From an uncultured Ruminococcus sp. (GTDB lineage Bacteria > Bacillota > Clostridia > Oscillospirales > Ruminococcaceae): DNA of 64,000 nucleotides. Of the stretch, positions 26,439-34,132 are shown in pieces (within the stretch, counting starts at the first letter, position 1; every line of letters begins with the position of its first letter). The position numbers and the translations under genes were made by a program. The DNA is taken from the NCBI GenBank assembly GCA_934435205.1, contig CAKSAK010000001.1, positions 434,001-498,000 of the forward strand. The letters run 5' to 3'. A model generated the notes under the pieces. It saw nothing but the letters and a program-made list of their open reading frames with translations. It did no database searches and was not told where the DNA came from.

Positions 26439-26843
26439 ATGACAAAAATAATTAAGAGAATCTCAGCTATGGGTGCTGCTGTTATGATGATGAGTTCTAT
26501 GGCTATTGGAGCTAGTGCGGCAGATAGTTTCTCGTTCTATATTTCCAACACTGGATCTGTTACGTCAAAAGTTATTGCTGCTGGAAATGCAGCACAGGAT
26601 GATTATGTCAGGGTCAACTACCGAATTGACAATATCTCAAATGCTACATCCGTTTCCTATAGAACAACGGTTGGAGGTACATATATTGCAAGTGGAGAAA
26701 TATCAAGTAAAGGAAACCATACTACGAAACACACTAATGCGACATACATTGATAAAGGTGAACGTATTTTGTGCACCATGTCACTCAATCCAGCTCCGTC
26801 AGGTGTAGGTAGTCATGCTTCAGGATATGTTAGCGGTAAATAA
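26439..26843 (+). CDS. Small secreted protein of unknown function
   Basis: 134 residues. A Sec signal peptide (MTKIIKRISAMGAA...GASAA) precedes a ~105-residue beta-rich, Ser/Thr/Asn-rich domain with no family I recognise. There is only a weak AT-rich ribosome site. A perfect hairpin follows the stop. The remnant just upstream may be the end of a paralogue. Confidence 0.6.
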   Translation: MTKIIKRISAMGAAVMMMSSMAIGASAADSFSFYISNTGSVTSKVIAAGNAAQDDYVRVNYRIDNISNATSVSYRTTVGGTYIASGEISSKGNHTTKHTNATYIDKGERILCTMSLNPAPSGVGSHASGYVSGK

Positions 26844-26853
26844 AATTTAAACT

Positions 26854-26894
26854 AAGGCAATATCACTAACTATCTTTTTATGTGATATTGCCTT
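26854..26894 (+). terminator. Hairpin after the small secreted protein
   Basis: Perfect 13-base stem AAGGCAATATCAC/GTGATATTGCCTT with a 15-base loop. The T-tract is poor, so termination is probable but not certain. Confidence 0.55.
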
Positions 26895-26968
26895 AAATTA
26901 TACGATCAATTTAACAGCTTGATTTCTATACTACCTCGCAGCAATGACCCAAAAGAAAGGAATGACAT

Positions 26969-28087
26969 ATGAAAAATATCAGAAAAACAAAAGTATTATT
27001 GCCCGTGATGTTGGCGGCTGTTGTGCTGTCAGCTTGTGAAAATACTCCCGACAATATCAGAAGTAATAAGCATTCGGCTGAGGTGGACAGCGGCGAGGCT
27101 TATGTTTCGCCCGAGAATATTTATGACAGCTTTGACGCTGCTTTTGAAAAAGAGTATGCAAAATTCAAGCTGCCCGAAAAATCGGCGGTGAGCATTTGCA
27201 AACCTGACGGTGTTTATGACTTCGAGCTTGCTTATATCAATGCCGAAAATGATATGGACTGGCTGTCGTCAAAAGTGGAAGAGCTGCAAAATGCTTTGGA
27301 TATCAAGATCGACGGCAAGATAGAAACTGTAGAAGATCAGGCACAGCTCCAGGACGAACATAACAAACTTAAAATAACACGCTTTGCACAGCCTTATTGC
27401 TGTTGGGAGGCAAGCGAAAACGGCGTAAATACTGCTGATGCAGACGCCGATAATATTGACCTTTTTTATCTCGACAGACCAACTTCTGAAAATGCTGACA
27501 GCGGTCTTTTGTCTGCTGCAGACAAGGCAAAGACTTTGGCGGACACGTTCAGCAATGTGCTTGGTGAGGAACTTGACAATGTGGTCAGCGACGGGTATGT
27601 TATCACGACCGACAGCGGCATTGGCTATGAGATCGAGATACAAAAGGCGTATAAGGGTATCGGCATACAGAATGTTTTTTCTACAAATGCTGATGATACG
27701 CTGTTTGTGAAGGGAAATGCACTTATGACCTATTCAATGCAGACTTATACCGATCTTGACGAAAACTTTGACCCGGAATATTATATCGGCTGCAATGCTT
27801 TCAAGGTGGAAAAGGCTGAGAAAATAGACAAAATGCTGTCTTTCAAAGGTGCTTGCGACCTGCTTGAAGAAAATCTTGCTGACAAGATAGATATACAGTT
27901 TGATGACGTAAAGCTTATGTATGAGCCTCGTGGCGAAAGTACCGAAGTCGGCGAAAGTGCAGATAATATACGCTGCACGCCAAAGTGGTATTTTATTATC
28001 GACGATAAACAGCCGACGGGTCTGCACGCAATAAATTATGTGACAGTTGACTGCGTTACGGGTGAGATATATGTGCTTATTCCATAG
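26969..28087 (+). CDS. Lipoprotein of a decayed ABC-2 locus (copy A)
   Basis: 372 residues. Signal peptide with lipobox (VLSAC, Cys23). The rest is an acidic extracytoplasmic domain with no recognised family. It occupies the same position as the 423-residue lipoprotein at 34133 in copy B and ends with a similar motif (V-T/D-x-x-TG-x-x-Y-V), but overall similarity by eye is low. Translation of the next gene begins 12 bases after its stop. It probably works with the adjacent permease in sensing or exporting a compound. Confidence 0.65.
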   Translation: MKNIRKTKVLLPVMLAAVVLSACENTPDNIRSNKHSAEVDSGEAYVSPENIYDSFDAAFEKEYAKFKLPEKSAVSICKPDGVYDFELAYINAENDMDWLSSKVEELQNALDIKIDGKIETVEDQAQLQDEHNKLKITRFAQPYCCWEASENGVNTADADADNIDLFYLDRPTSENADSGLLSAADKAKTLADTFSNVLGEELDNVVSDGYVITTDSGIGYEIEIQKAYKGIGIQNVFSTNADDTLFVKGNALMTYSMQTYTDLDENFDPEYYIGCNAFKVEKAEKIDKMLSFKGACDLLEENLADKIDIQFDDVKLMYEPRGESTEVGESADNIRCTPKWYFIIDDKQPTGLHAINYVTVDCVTGEIYVLIP

Positions 28088-28099
28088 GGGGGTGGGGCA

Positions 28100-28963
28100 A
28101 TGAAAGCGCTTAAATGCGACCTTAACAAGAGTATGCTGAATATCGGATATGTTGGTGCGGTGCTGCTCACGACCCTGCTTTGCTTTACCGCAAAGGCGTA
28201 TACTGACCCAAACACGGCGAAGATATACACGGTGTTTGAGTGCATTGCAAAGCTTGACAAACAGCTTTTTGCTGATGATTATTCCTTCAGTTCCTATCTG
28301 ATGTTCGCAAAAGGTATGTCGGGATATATGGCAATGTTTCTGCCTATAATAGCGGCTTTTCCGTTTATGACGGCATTTTGTGCAGAGCGAAACGGCGGTT
28401 CAATGCGGTTCACCATAACCAGGACAGGCGGATTGAGATATTATCTGTCAAAATTCTGCTCAGCATTTTTGTGCGGCGGTTCGGCTGTTCTATTCGGATA
28501 TATAATTTTTGGTGTTATCGTGAGAATAATTTTTCCTTCATTGAGCCAATATGAACTTTCCGCAGATGACTTGTCATTCGTGCTTGTGAACAACAAAAAC
28601 GAACTTATAGGCGTGTTAAGATATATGCTTTCAGCGTTTTTGTATGGAGCCATAAGCACAATGCCTGCACTTTTCATAAGCTCATTCTGCAAAAATCCGT
28701 ATCTTATAACCTGCGTGCCATTTATGGTAACATATATGTGGCAGATAACTGTGCAGAAACTTATTGCAAATTCGATGATGAAAGAGGATTTCGACAAAGC
28801 AAGCATATTGGAGAATTTTTATCCCAACAGCATAATGAATCTGTCATATTACACCGCTTTTGCTGACACAAAGTACATTCTGTTTTTCAATTTCGGGATA
28901 ATACTTTTATCTGTGATAGGTTTTATAGTAATAATGAATATGCGGCTGGACAAAGGGGTGTAA
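28100..28963 (+). CDS. ABC-2-type membrane permease (copy A)
   Basis: 287 residues with about six hydrophobic segments. A conserved stretch, PFMTAFCAERNGG-x-MRFTITR, is typical of ABC-2 permease subunits. Counterpart of 35394-36287 in copy B (FLTAFACVPVFCDEYTSNCWR at the same place). Its partner permease is broken (next gene), so function in this copy is doubtful. Confidence 0.65.
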   Translation: MKALKCDLNKSMLNIGYVGAVLLTTLLCFTAKAYTDPNTAKIYTVFECIAKLDKQLFADDYSFSSYLMFAKGMSGYMAMFLPIIAAFPFMTAFCAERNGGSMRFTITRTGGLRYYLSKFCSAFLCGGSAVLFGYIIFGVIVRIIFPSLSQYELSADDLSFVLVNNKNELIGVLRYMLSAFLYGAISTMPALFISSFCKNPYLITCVPFMVTYMWQITVQKLIANSMMKEDFDKASILENFYPNSIMNLSYYTAFADTKYILFFNFGIILLSVIGFIVIMNMRLDKGV

Positions 28964-28966
28964 GCA

Positions 28967-29761
28967 ATGAAAAATTTTAGTTTAAAACAAGCCTTTTCCT
29001 GTGCGGCGACGGAATTTGTAAAATGGGTTTGTGACGCACGAATGGTGATAGTTGCGGTGCTGCTCATATTCATAAACAATTTTGCAGTTTCTCCGCTGAC
29101 TAACAATGCAGAGCTTATGGGTGAGCCGCTGAACATTTTAGAGCCATTTATAGCGGTAGCAAATTCTGAGATACTAAAGCACATAAACGTGTCCTTTGAG
29201 GAGGGCAAAATACACGGACTTATCGGGCGAAACGGCAGCGGCAAGACAATGCTTATGAAATGCATATGTGGTTTTATCAAGCCCACGAGCGGTGTGATAA
29301 CAGTTGACGGCAAACAGGTGGGCAAGGACGTTGACTTTCCGAAAGATATGGGAATAATCATTGAAACGCCGGGGTTTATACCATATTACAGTGGATACAA
29401 AAACCTTAAACTTCTTGCTGGGCTTAATAACAAGATCGGTAAAGAAGAGATACGAAACAGCATGAAACAGGTTGGACTTGACCCTGACTTAAAACGTCAC
29501 GTTCGCAAATACAGCCTTGGTATGCGACAGCGTTTGGGGCTTGCACAGGCAATCATGGAAAACCCGAAGATACTTATTCTCGACGAGCCTTTCAACGGTC
29601 TTGACAAAGACGGCGTAAAGGAAATGCGTGAGTACCTGCTCAGCTACAAAGAGCAGGGCAAGACTATCCTTATTTGCTCCCACTCGGCGGAGGACATCTC
29701 TGTGCTGTGTGATACTGTGCACGAAATGGATAAGGGTGTGATAAGTGAGAACACATTTTGA
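28967..29761 (+). CDS. Chimeric protein: N-terminus of an ABC-2 permease fused in frame to an ABC ATPase
   Basis: 264 residues. The first ~65 align with the N-terminus of the intact permease at 36284 (pattern F-V-K-W...R...EPF-I-x-x-x-N-S). From ~67 on the sequence is the ABC ATPase of 37157, missing its first ~19 residues. Walker A (GRNGSGKT), signature SLGMRQR and Walker B (LILDEP) are intact. An internal deletion of roughly one gene length, from the permease N-terminus into the ATPase gene, explains it. The C-terminus also differs: the last residues (ENTF) come from an inserted hairpin element. Whether it is expressed or active is unknown. Confidence 0.85.
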   Translation: MKNFSLKQAFSCAATEFVKWVCDARMVIVAVLLIFINNFAVSPLTNNAELMGEPLNILEPFIAVANSEILKHINVSFEEGKIHGLIGRNGSGKTMLMKCICGFIKPTSGVITVDGKQVGKDVDFPKDMGIIIETPGFIPYYSGYKNLKLLAGLNNKIGKEEIRNSMKQVGLDPDLKRHVRKYSLGMRQRLGLAQAIMENPKILILDEPFNGLDKDGVKEMREYLLSYKEQGKTILICSHSAEDISVLCDTVHEMDKGVISENTF

Positions 29762-29820
29762 CATAGGGGGTATCTCACAGTGCGACGGCGAAAACGCACA
29801 TCTTACCCCCGTGTCAAAAT
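29755..29820. repeat. Hairpin element (MITE-like) overlapping the fusion gene's stop
   Basis: Inverted repeat ATTTTGACA plus GGGGGTA (29755-29772) against TACCCCC plus TGTCAAAAT (29804-29820). An inner stem GTGCG/CGCAC lies at 29780-29784/29795-29799. The intact paralogue at 37157 has no such sequence at its end. Confidence 0.6.
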
Positions 29821-29860
29821 CAAATCTCCTGTGCAAAACAATGAAAATGGGCCATGACTA

Positions 29861-29889
29861 TTGACAAACGTATTAAAATGCGATACCAT
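29861..29889 (+). promoter_or_regulatory. Promoter directly followed by a terminator
   Basis: TTGACA (29861-29866), 17 bases, TACCAT (29884-29889). The next feature downstream is a strong terminator 18 bases on. Confidence 0.5.
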
Positions 29890-29907
29890 AAGAATGGTGA
29901 ATAATAT

Positions 29908-29947
29908 AAGCTCGTAAAGATTTTAAAAGTCTTTGCGAGCTTTTTTT
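29908..29947 (+). terminator. Strong rho-independent terminator
   Basis: Thirteen-base stem AAGCTCGTAAAGA/TCTTTGCGAGCTT (29908-29920 with 29930-29942) with seven T. The stretch 29950-30040 holds three short copies of TTATTTCAAAAAC next to C-rich bases, one of them inverted, and no gene. Confidence 0.8.
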
Positions 29948-30119
29948 ACATAACCCCTTATTTCAAAAACTCCCGACTTTTTGAAATAACACCCCTCGCT
30001 CCCCACTCCTTATTTCAAAAACACCCCCTATCAACGTTTACACCTGCAAAATTTACACTTTGTTTACAAAATGTAATCGTTATCCTAAGCAGCCAGCTTA
30101 ACAAATCGTGGAAATAATG

Positions 30120-30128
30120 TGGTATAAT
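30120..30128 (+). promoter_or_regulatory. Extended -10 promoter of the zinc-ribbon cluster
   Basis: TGG-TATAAT (TATAAT 30123-30128) without a good -35 hexamer at the proper distance, about 60 bases before the first gene. Confidence 0.5.
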
Positions 30129-30188
30129 GACAGTACAAAATAAATGGTGCAGAAAAAAAGCACTGTAAAGAATATGGAGGAATGTCAT

Positions 30189-30776
30189 ATGGCATATTGT
30201 GGACATTGTGGAAAATACGTTAAAGACGGAACAGAGATTTGCCCTGAGTGTGGGTGTTATACCTTGGCAAGAGCAGAAACAAAACAGAGCATACCGTTAG
30301 GAGCAAAGTCTGTGCTAACATCAGAACAGCCAAACTACAAAACAATACTTATTGGTAAGATTATTGTTTGTGCATTGGGAATAATACTGGGACTTATAGT
30401 CACAGCAACAAGTGGTAACATATCCGCACCATACAACACTGCAGATACAAACAATTACAACGAATATTATAATTCCGCAGATTATGCTGAATTTGGAACA
30501 GATTATTATACATACGTGTATAAGGCTCTTAAAATAACGACCGAAAATACTAAATCTACAGCTCAATATGCAGCTCAAACAGCTAAACAAATGCAAGATT
30601 TAGTAAAAATAGTTCCTAAATTTAAAATAATAGGAACTGGTTTTGGACTATTTATAATTCTCATATCAGCTTTTGCAGCCATAAAATCTATAGGCTCTTA
30701 TAAATCTGCCGTTTACAAATCAGCACAAATGGAGTTGATAATCGGAGCATTAAACAAAAAAGAAAATCAAAAATAA
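30189..30776 (+). CDS. Zinc-ribbon membrane protein 1
   Basis: 195 residues. An N-terminal zinc ribbon (YCGHCGK ... ICPECGCY: four cysteines in two CxxC knuckles), two transmembrane helices (~55-75 and ~150-170) and between them an Asn/Tyr-rich extracytoplasmic part. Start ATG 30189 follows GGAGG; a longer in-frame start lacks a ribosome site. First of four adjacent genes with the same N-terminal module. Function unknown. Confidence 0.72.
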   Translation: MAYCGHCGKYVKDGTEICPECGCYTLARAETKQSIPLGAKSVLTSEQPNYKTILIGKIIVCALGIILGLIVTATSGNISAPYNTADTNNYNEYYNSADYAEFGTDYYTYVYKALKITTENTKSTAQYAAQTAKQMQDLVKIVPKFKIIGTGFGLFIILISAFAAIKSIGSYKSAVYKSAQMELIIGALNKKENQK

Positions 30777-30792
30777 TTAGGAGGAAAAAATT

Positions 30793-31083
30793 ATGGCTTT
30801 TTGTAGAAAATGCGGAAAAGAAATTGATGACGACGCAGTAATGTGCGTACATTGCGGCTGTGCGACCGAAAAGGCAGCACGAACAAACACGAACCAAAAC
30901 CCTGACTATGACCCTTATTCAGGTGCAGACTTTGTGGAAGTACTTCTTAGTGTGTTGATACCTCTTGCTGGTATCATAATGTACTTTGTAAAAAAGGATA
31001 CCCGTCCAAAAGCCGCTAAAACTTGCCTTTTGGCGGGAATCATCACATGGGCACTTGGATTTATCGCAATGTCTGTCCTTTAG
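30793..31083 (+). CDS. Zinc-ribbon membrane protein 2
   Basis: 96 residues. Zinc ribbon (FCRKCGKEIDDDAVMCVHCGC) then a short linker and two transmembrane helices around KKDTRPKAAKTC. It is a shorter paralogue of the fourth gene, which shares the KPKAAKTCLL-type loop. Start is behind AGGAGG, 16 bases after the previous stop. Confidence 0.75.
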   Translation: MAFCRKCGKEIDDDAVMCVHCGCATEKAARTNTNQNPDYDPYSGADFVEVLLSVLIPLAGIIMYFVKKDTRPKAAKTCLLAGIITWALGFIAMSVL

Positions 31084-31094
31084 GAGAAATGTAA

Positions 31095-31637
31095 ATGAAA
31101 TACTGCGGAAAATGTGGAGCACCACTTAATGATGACCAGTCTGTATGTATGAAGTGCGGCTGCCCTGTCACATCTCAAAGCAGTCAGGCAGCCAAAGCAG
31201 AAACACAAGGTCTGAGCGACAAGCAGAAAAAAATAATTGCATTTGCTTTCGTAGTAGTTATCATTGCCTTGGTGGTCATGTATATCATTAATGTTTCTGA
31301 CGGCAGTGCTCTTGTTGCAAGAAAGTTTAACAGCACTATAAGTCAGGCAGAAAAAGACGGCAAGTTCAATGGACTTTCTTTCACATTTGATCTGACCGGC
31401 AGTCCTGAAGTGCTCGACCACACAGGCGATGTATATTTTGTATACTCGGCAGCCAAAACTAGCACAGACATTGGCAGTTATAGTGAAAGCTCAGATAATG
31501 GTTTAGTTTTCATTATCAGGATCAACAGTTATCTTACTGGTAAATGCTCAATGATATCAGTTGTGCCTGTAAACGGACGACCTGACCAGACTTATATCAA
31601 TACTTGGAAACAAATATACGGAGGTTACACACATTAA
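31095..31637 (+). CDS. Zinc-ribbon membrane protein 3
   Basis: 180 residues. Zinc ribbon (YCGKCGAPLNDDQSVCMKCGC), one transmembrane helix (~50-70) and a ~105-residue extracytoplasmic beta-type domain of unknown family. Spacing of 11 bases to the preceding gene and AGGAG before ATG indicate a shared transcript. Confidence 0.75.
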   Translation: MKYCGKCGAPLNDDQSVCMKCGCPVTSQSSQAAKAETQGLSDKQKKIIAFAFVVVIIALVVMYIINVSDGSALVARKFNSTISQAEKDGKFNGLSFTFDLTGSPEVLDHTGDVYFVYSAAKTSTDIGSYSESSDNGLVFIIRINSYLTGKCSMISVVPVNGRPDQTYINTWKQIYGGYTH

Positions 31638-31650
31638 GGGGGAATAACAT

Positions 31651-32256
31651 ATGGCATTTTGTTCTAAATGCGGAAAAGAAATAGACGACGAGGCAATAAT
31701 ATGCGTGCATTGCGGCTGCCCAACAGGAGTTCAGGCTGCACCAGCAGCACCTACAGTAGATATGGAATCAACAGCGACAACAGGAGAAAAGGTACTAAGT
31801 TTCCTTATTCCAATCGCAGGAATCATACTCTATTGTGTAAATAAGGATAAAAAGCCAAAAGCGGCAAAGACCTGTCTTTTAGTGGGTGTTATCACATGGG
31901 CAATATGTATAATTTTAATTCTGGCAATAGCTATCATACCTTCTAAAATGACAGAGAGCCAGTTAAAAGCTGCAAACAGCAATGCAAAATGGGTGTTTAC
32001 TATTGTGAACAATGAGGCCGCAGATCTTTTAGTAAACGGAGTTTCTGTCGAGCCAGGCTATCACGAATTTAAACTTTCTAAATATAACAAGGATGATAAA
32101 CTGGAAACTGCCGTCTACAAAGCACTTAAAGACCAAGGTACTGACAGCTATATAACATTTGAAATCGATAAATTCGGTAATGCAAAAAGTGCAACATGGC
32201 GTTCATCATCAGGTTCAAGCATTTATGGACAGTACCCAAACCCAATCCATATGTAA
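31651..32256 (+). CDS. Zinc-ribbon membrane protein 4
   Basis: 201 residues. Zinc ribbon (FCSKCGKEIDDEAIICVHCGC), Ala/Pro linker, two transmembrane helices and a ~90-residue C-terminal domain. The N-terminal half is clearly paralogous to protein 2. Last gene of the cluster, followed by a strong terminator. Confidence 0.75.
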   Translation: MAFCSKCGKEIDDEAIICVHCGCPTGVQAAPAAPTVDMESTATTGEKVLSFLIPIAGIILYCVNKDKKPKAAKTCLLVGVITWAICIILILAIAIIPSKMTESQLKAANSNAKWVFTIVNNEAADLLVNGVSVEPGYHEFKLSKYNKDDKLETAVYKALKDQGTDSYITFEIDKFGNAKSATWRSSSGSSIYGQYPNPIHM

Positions 32257-32314
32257 TTGGCAGACAAAATCAAAAACACAACTTTTTTCATAAAGGACTT
32301 CCCAGCCGATAAAA

Positions 32315-32342
32315 AAAAGCGAGCCACACAGCTCGCTTTTTT
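32315..32342 (+). terminator. Terminator of the zinc-ribbon cluster
   Basis: AAGCGAGC/GCTCGCTT stem with six-base loop and eight T, preceded by A8; could work in both directions. Confidence 0.88.
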
Positions 32343-32364
32343 TTCCTGCATAAATTCCCCACCT

Positions 32365-32511
32365 CTGCAAATAATATTACTGCAATTTTGAAAAAACAAC
32401 GGAGGTCATAAATATGAAAGCAACAGGAATTGTCCGCAGGATAGACGATCTCGGCAGAGTTGTCATACCTAAAGAAATAAGACGCACCATGCGTATCCGT
32501 GAGGGCGACCC
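32365..32511 (+). repeat. Duplicate of the spoVT leader and 5' end
   Basis: 147 bases match 38139-38285 with one mismatch seen, covering the leader, ribosome site and first 33 codons of spoVT. The separation, 5774 bases, defines the duplication distance. Confidence 0.92.
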
Positions 32512-32590
32512 GTTACAGACAACGTTGAAAAGCGAACTCGACTACTTGCTTACACTCCTCAGATTGGCGGATAGGCTGTACATAAAGTGA
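32414..32590 (+). pseudogene. Truncated spoVT / chimeric 58-residue AbrB-type ORF
   Basis: Begins as SpoVT (MKATGIVRRIDDLGR...), keeps the full ribosome site and about 33 residues of the swapped-hairpin DNA-binding domain, then continues in frame with an unrelated 25-residue tail (LKSELDYLLTLLRLADRLYIK). The last strand of the AbrB domain is missing. It could be dead, or express a small dominant-negative domain. Confidence 0.7.
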
Positions 32591-32621
32591 CACAAAAGCA
32601 AAACCGCCGTTCAGGCTAGTT

Positions 32622-32646
32622 TGAACTGACCCCAAAAAGTTAGACA
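32622..32646 (+). mobile_element. Possible IS3-type terminal repeat remnant
   Basis: TGAACTGACCCCAAAAAG followed by TTAGACA has the look of an IS3/IS150-group end. No transposase lies beside it, so at most a scar remains at the breakpoint of the duplication. Confidence 0.3.
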
Positions 32647-32754
32647 AAGATTCAAAAGAAAATTTATTCAAAGCGACTAAGAGCGATCTTGACCGCTTTT
32701 GTTATGCAATTACAAGTCAGCATCCGACAGAAGTAAAATTTTTGAAAACCCTTG

Positions 32755-32783
32755 TTGCATAGTCTACAAAAATATGATATACT
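32755..32783 (+). promoter_or_regulatory. Promoter of the sigma factor gene (copy B)
   Basis: TTGCAT (32755-32760), 17 bases, TATACT (32778-32783). The duplicate in copy A is at 25929-25957. Confidence 0.6.
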
Positions 32784-32835
32784 TAATTTGGAAACTGATA
32801 ATATTCTGAAATGGAGATAGGAAGGAAGTGACTGT

Positions 32836-33375
32836 ATGCTGCCGATATATATGGCATTGATCGATGATGAGGAAGATAAAAGCGATTTTGAAAATATAGT
32901 AAATAAATATGAACGAAAATTATATCGTGAAGCCTTTAAAATTCTTAATTCACACGAATTGGCAGAAGAAGCCGTTTGGGAGGCTTTTTACAGGATATCA
33001 GAAAATTTAAAAAAAGTTCACAATTTGCCTGTGTACAAAATGGACGCTTATTTGATTATAACTATTAGAAGGGCATCATATCGGATCTACAACACGGAGA
33101 AAAAATATTTTGAAAATGACTCATTTGAGGATTCTGAATATGTGCCGGATATAGCTAAGCTTAATGAGTATGATATTTCTGATCTGACTAACGCTATTGG
33201 TCAGCTTGAAGACAAGTATAAAGCTGTTATCACTTATTTTTATTATTACGGTCACAACGCAAATGAAACCGCTGATCTAATGGGGATATCCAGAAATACA
33301 GTATATAAGTATCTGAGAAAAGCTGAAGCTATTTTATTGGAAAAGCTGAGAGGTGCAAGCTATGAACGAAAATGA
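32836..33375 (+). CDS. RNA polymerase sigma-70 family (ECF-type) sigma factor
   Basis: 179 residues. Region 2 (~17-85: ERKLYREAFKIL...AEEAVWEAFYRI) and region 4 (~120-170: helix-turn-helix ETADLMGISRNTVYKYLRKAE) are both present, with an acidic linker. Such sigma factors direct transcription of a small regulon and are held by a membrane anti-sigma factor, here most likely the next gene, which overlaps it by 14 bases. Together with the lipoprotein and ABC-2 genes downstream it forms an envelope-stress or peptide-resistance type module. Copy A retains only its first 34 codons. Confidence 0.85.
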   Translation: MLPIYMALIDDEEDKSDFENIVNKYERKLYREAFKILNSHELAEEAVWEAFYRISENLKKVHNLPVYKMDAYLIITIRRASYRIYNTEKKYFENDSFEDSEYVPDIAKLNEYDISDLTNAIGQLEDKYKAVITYFYYYGHNANETADLMGISRNTVYKYLRKAEAILLEKLRGASYERK

Positions 33376-34039
33376 AAATTTCTGCAAAGCGATCGAACAA
33401 GCAGTTGTGCTGCCATGTGCAAAAGAAATGCAGCTGATATCTGATGAAAAATGTGATTTTTCATCAGCATACAGAAGAAGGATCCGCAGATTGACCAAAA
33501 ATCAAGATAAAACACCCCATTCATTGATAAAGACGACCTTGCAAAAGATGATATTCATAATTGCCGCAGTGCTTATGATCGGATCGATAACAGTAGCTGC
33601 TGTTCCGCCGTTAAGAGAATGGTTTGTTGGTTTGTTTGCAAGCAGCAATGATAATAATACTGATGTCTGGAATGTACATGGGGATGTTCCTGCCGATGAT
33701 CTTACAGATGCTTTTGTGTGTTGTGAACCAACATATATCCCGAATGGATTTGCTGAACAGGACAGAACTCAAGAAGAAACTATGCTTATCATTGATTATT
33801 CTTCTAATAATGAATTTATCGAGTACACTCAAAGCAGTATATTAACGAATAATCAAATAGATACGCAAAACAGGACAACTGAAAAGGTATCGATAAATGA
33901 CAATGACGCTCTGCTGTCTTACGATGCCTATACATCAACTATTGTATGGACTGATGGCAGATATTCTTATTCAATAACCGGAGATTTGTGCAAAAGTGAC
34001 ATAATTAAGATGGCTGATTCGGTAAACTCTACAAAATAA
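33362..34039 (+). CDS. Membrane anti-sigma-factor-like protein (DUF4367-like)
   Basis: 225 residues: ~60 cytoplasmic residues with basic patches, one transmembrane helix (~60-83, IFIIAAVLMIGSITVAA) and an extracytoplasmic domain with CCEPTYIPNGF-type sequence as in DUF4367 proteins. It lacks the classic zinc anti-sigma HxxxCxxC. Start ATG 33362 follows GAGAGGTG and overlaps the sigma gene, implying coupled expression. Absent from copy A. Confidence 0.72.
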   Translation: MNENENFCKAIEQAVVLPCAKEMQLISDEKCDFSSAYRRRIRRLTKNQDKTPHSLIKTTLQKMIFIIAAVLMIGSITVAAVPPLREWFVGLFASSNDNNTDVWNVHGDVPADDLTDAFVCCEPTYIPNGFAEQDRTQEETMLIIDYSSNNEFIEYTQSSILTNNQIDTQNRTTEKVSINDNDALLSYDAYTSTIVWTDGRYSYSITGDLCKSDIIKMADSVNSTK

Positions 34040-34132
34040 AATATTTTCTGAAAAAGTGTGTACAAATTCACTCAAGCTTGTATCTTACTATATGAGGAGG
34101 CAAAATCTTGAGGAAAGGAGTGCACATTTTTT

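Noticed and set aside
32512..32720. Full insertion sequence between duplicated segments
   Set aside because: Only one possible terminal repeat is seen, with no transposase frame or second end.
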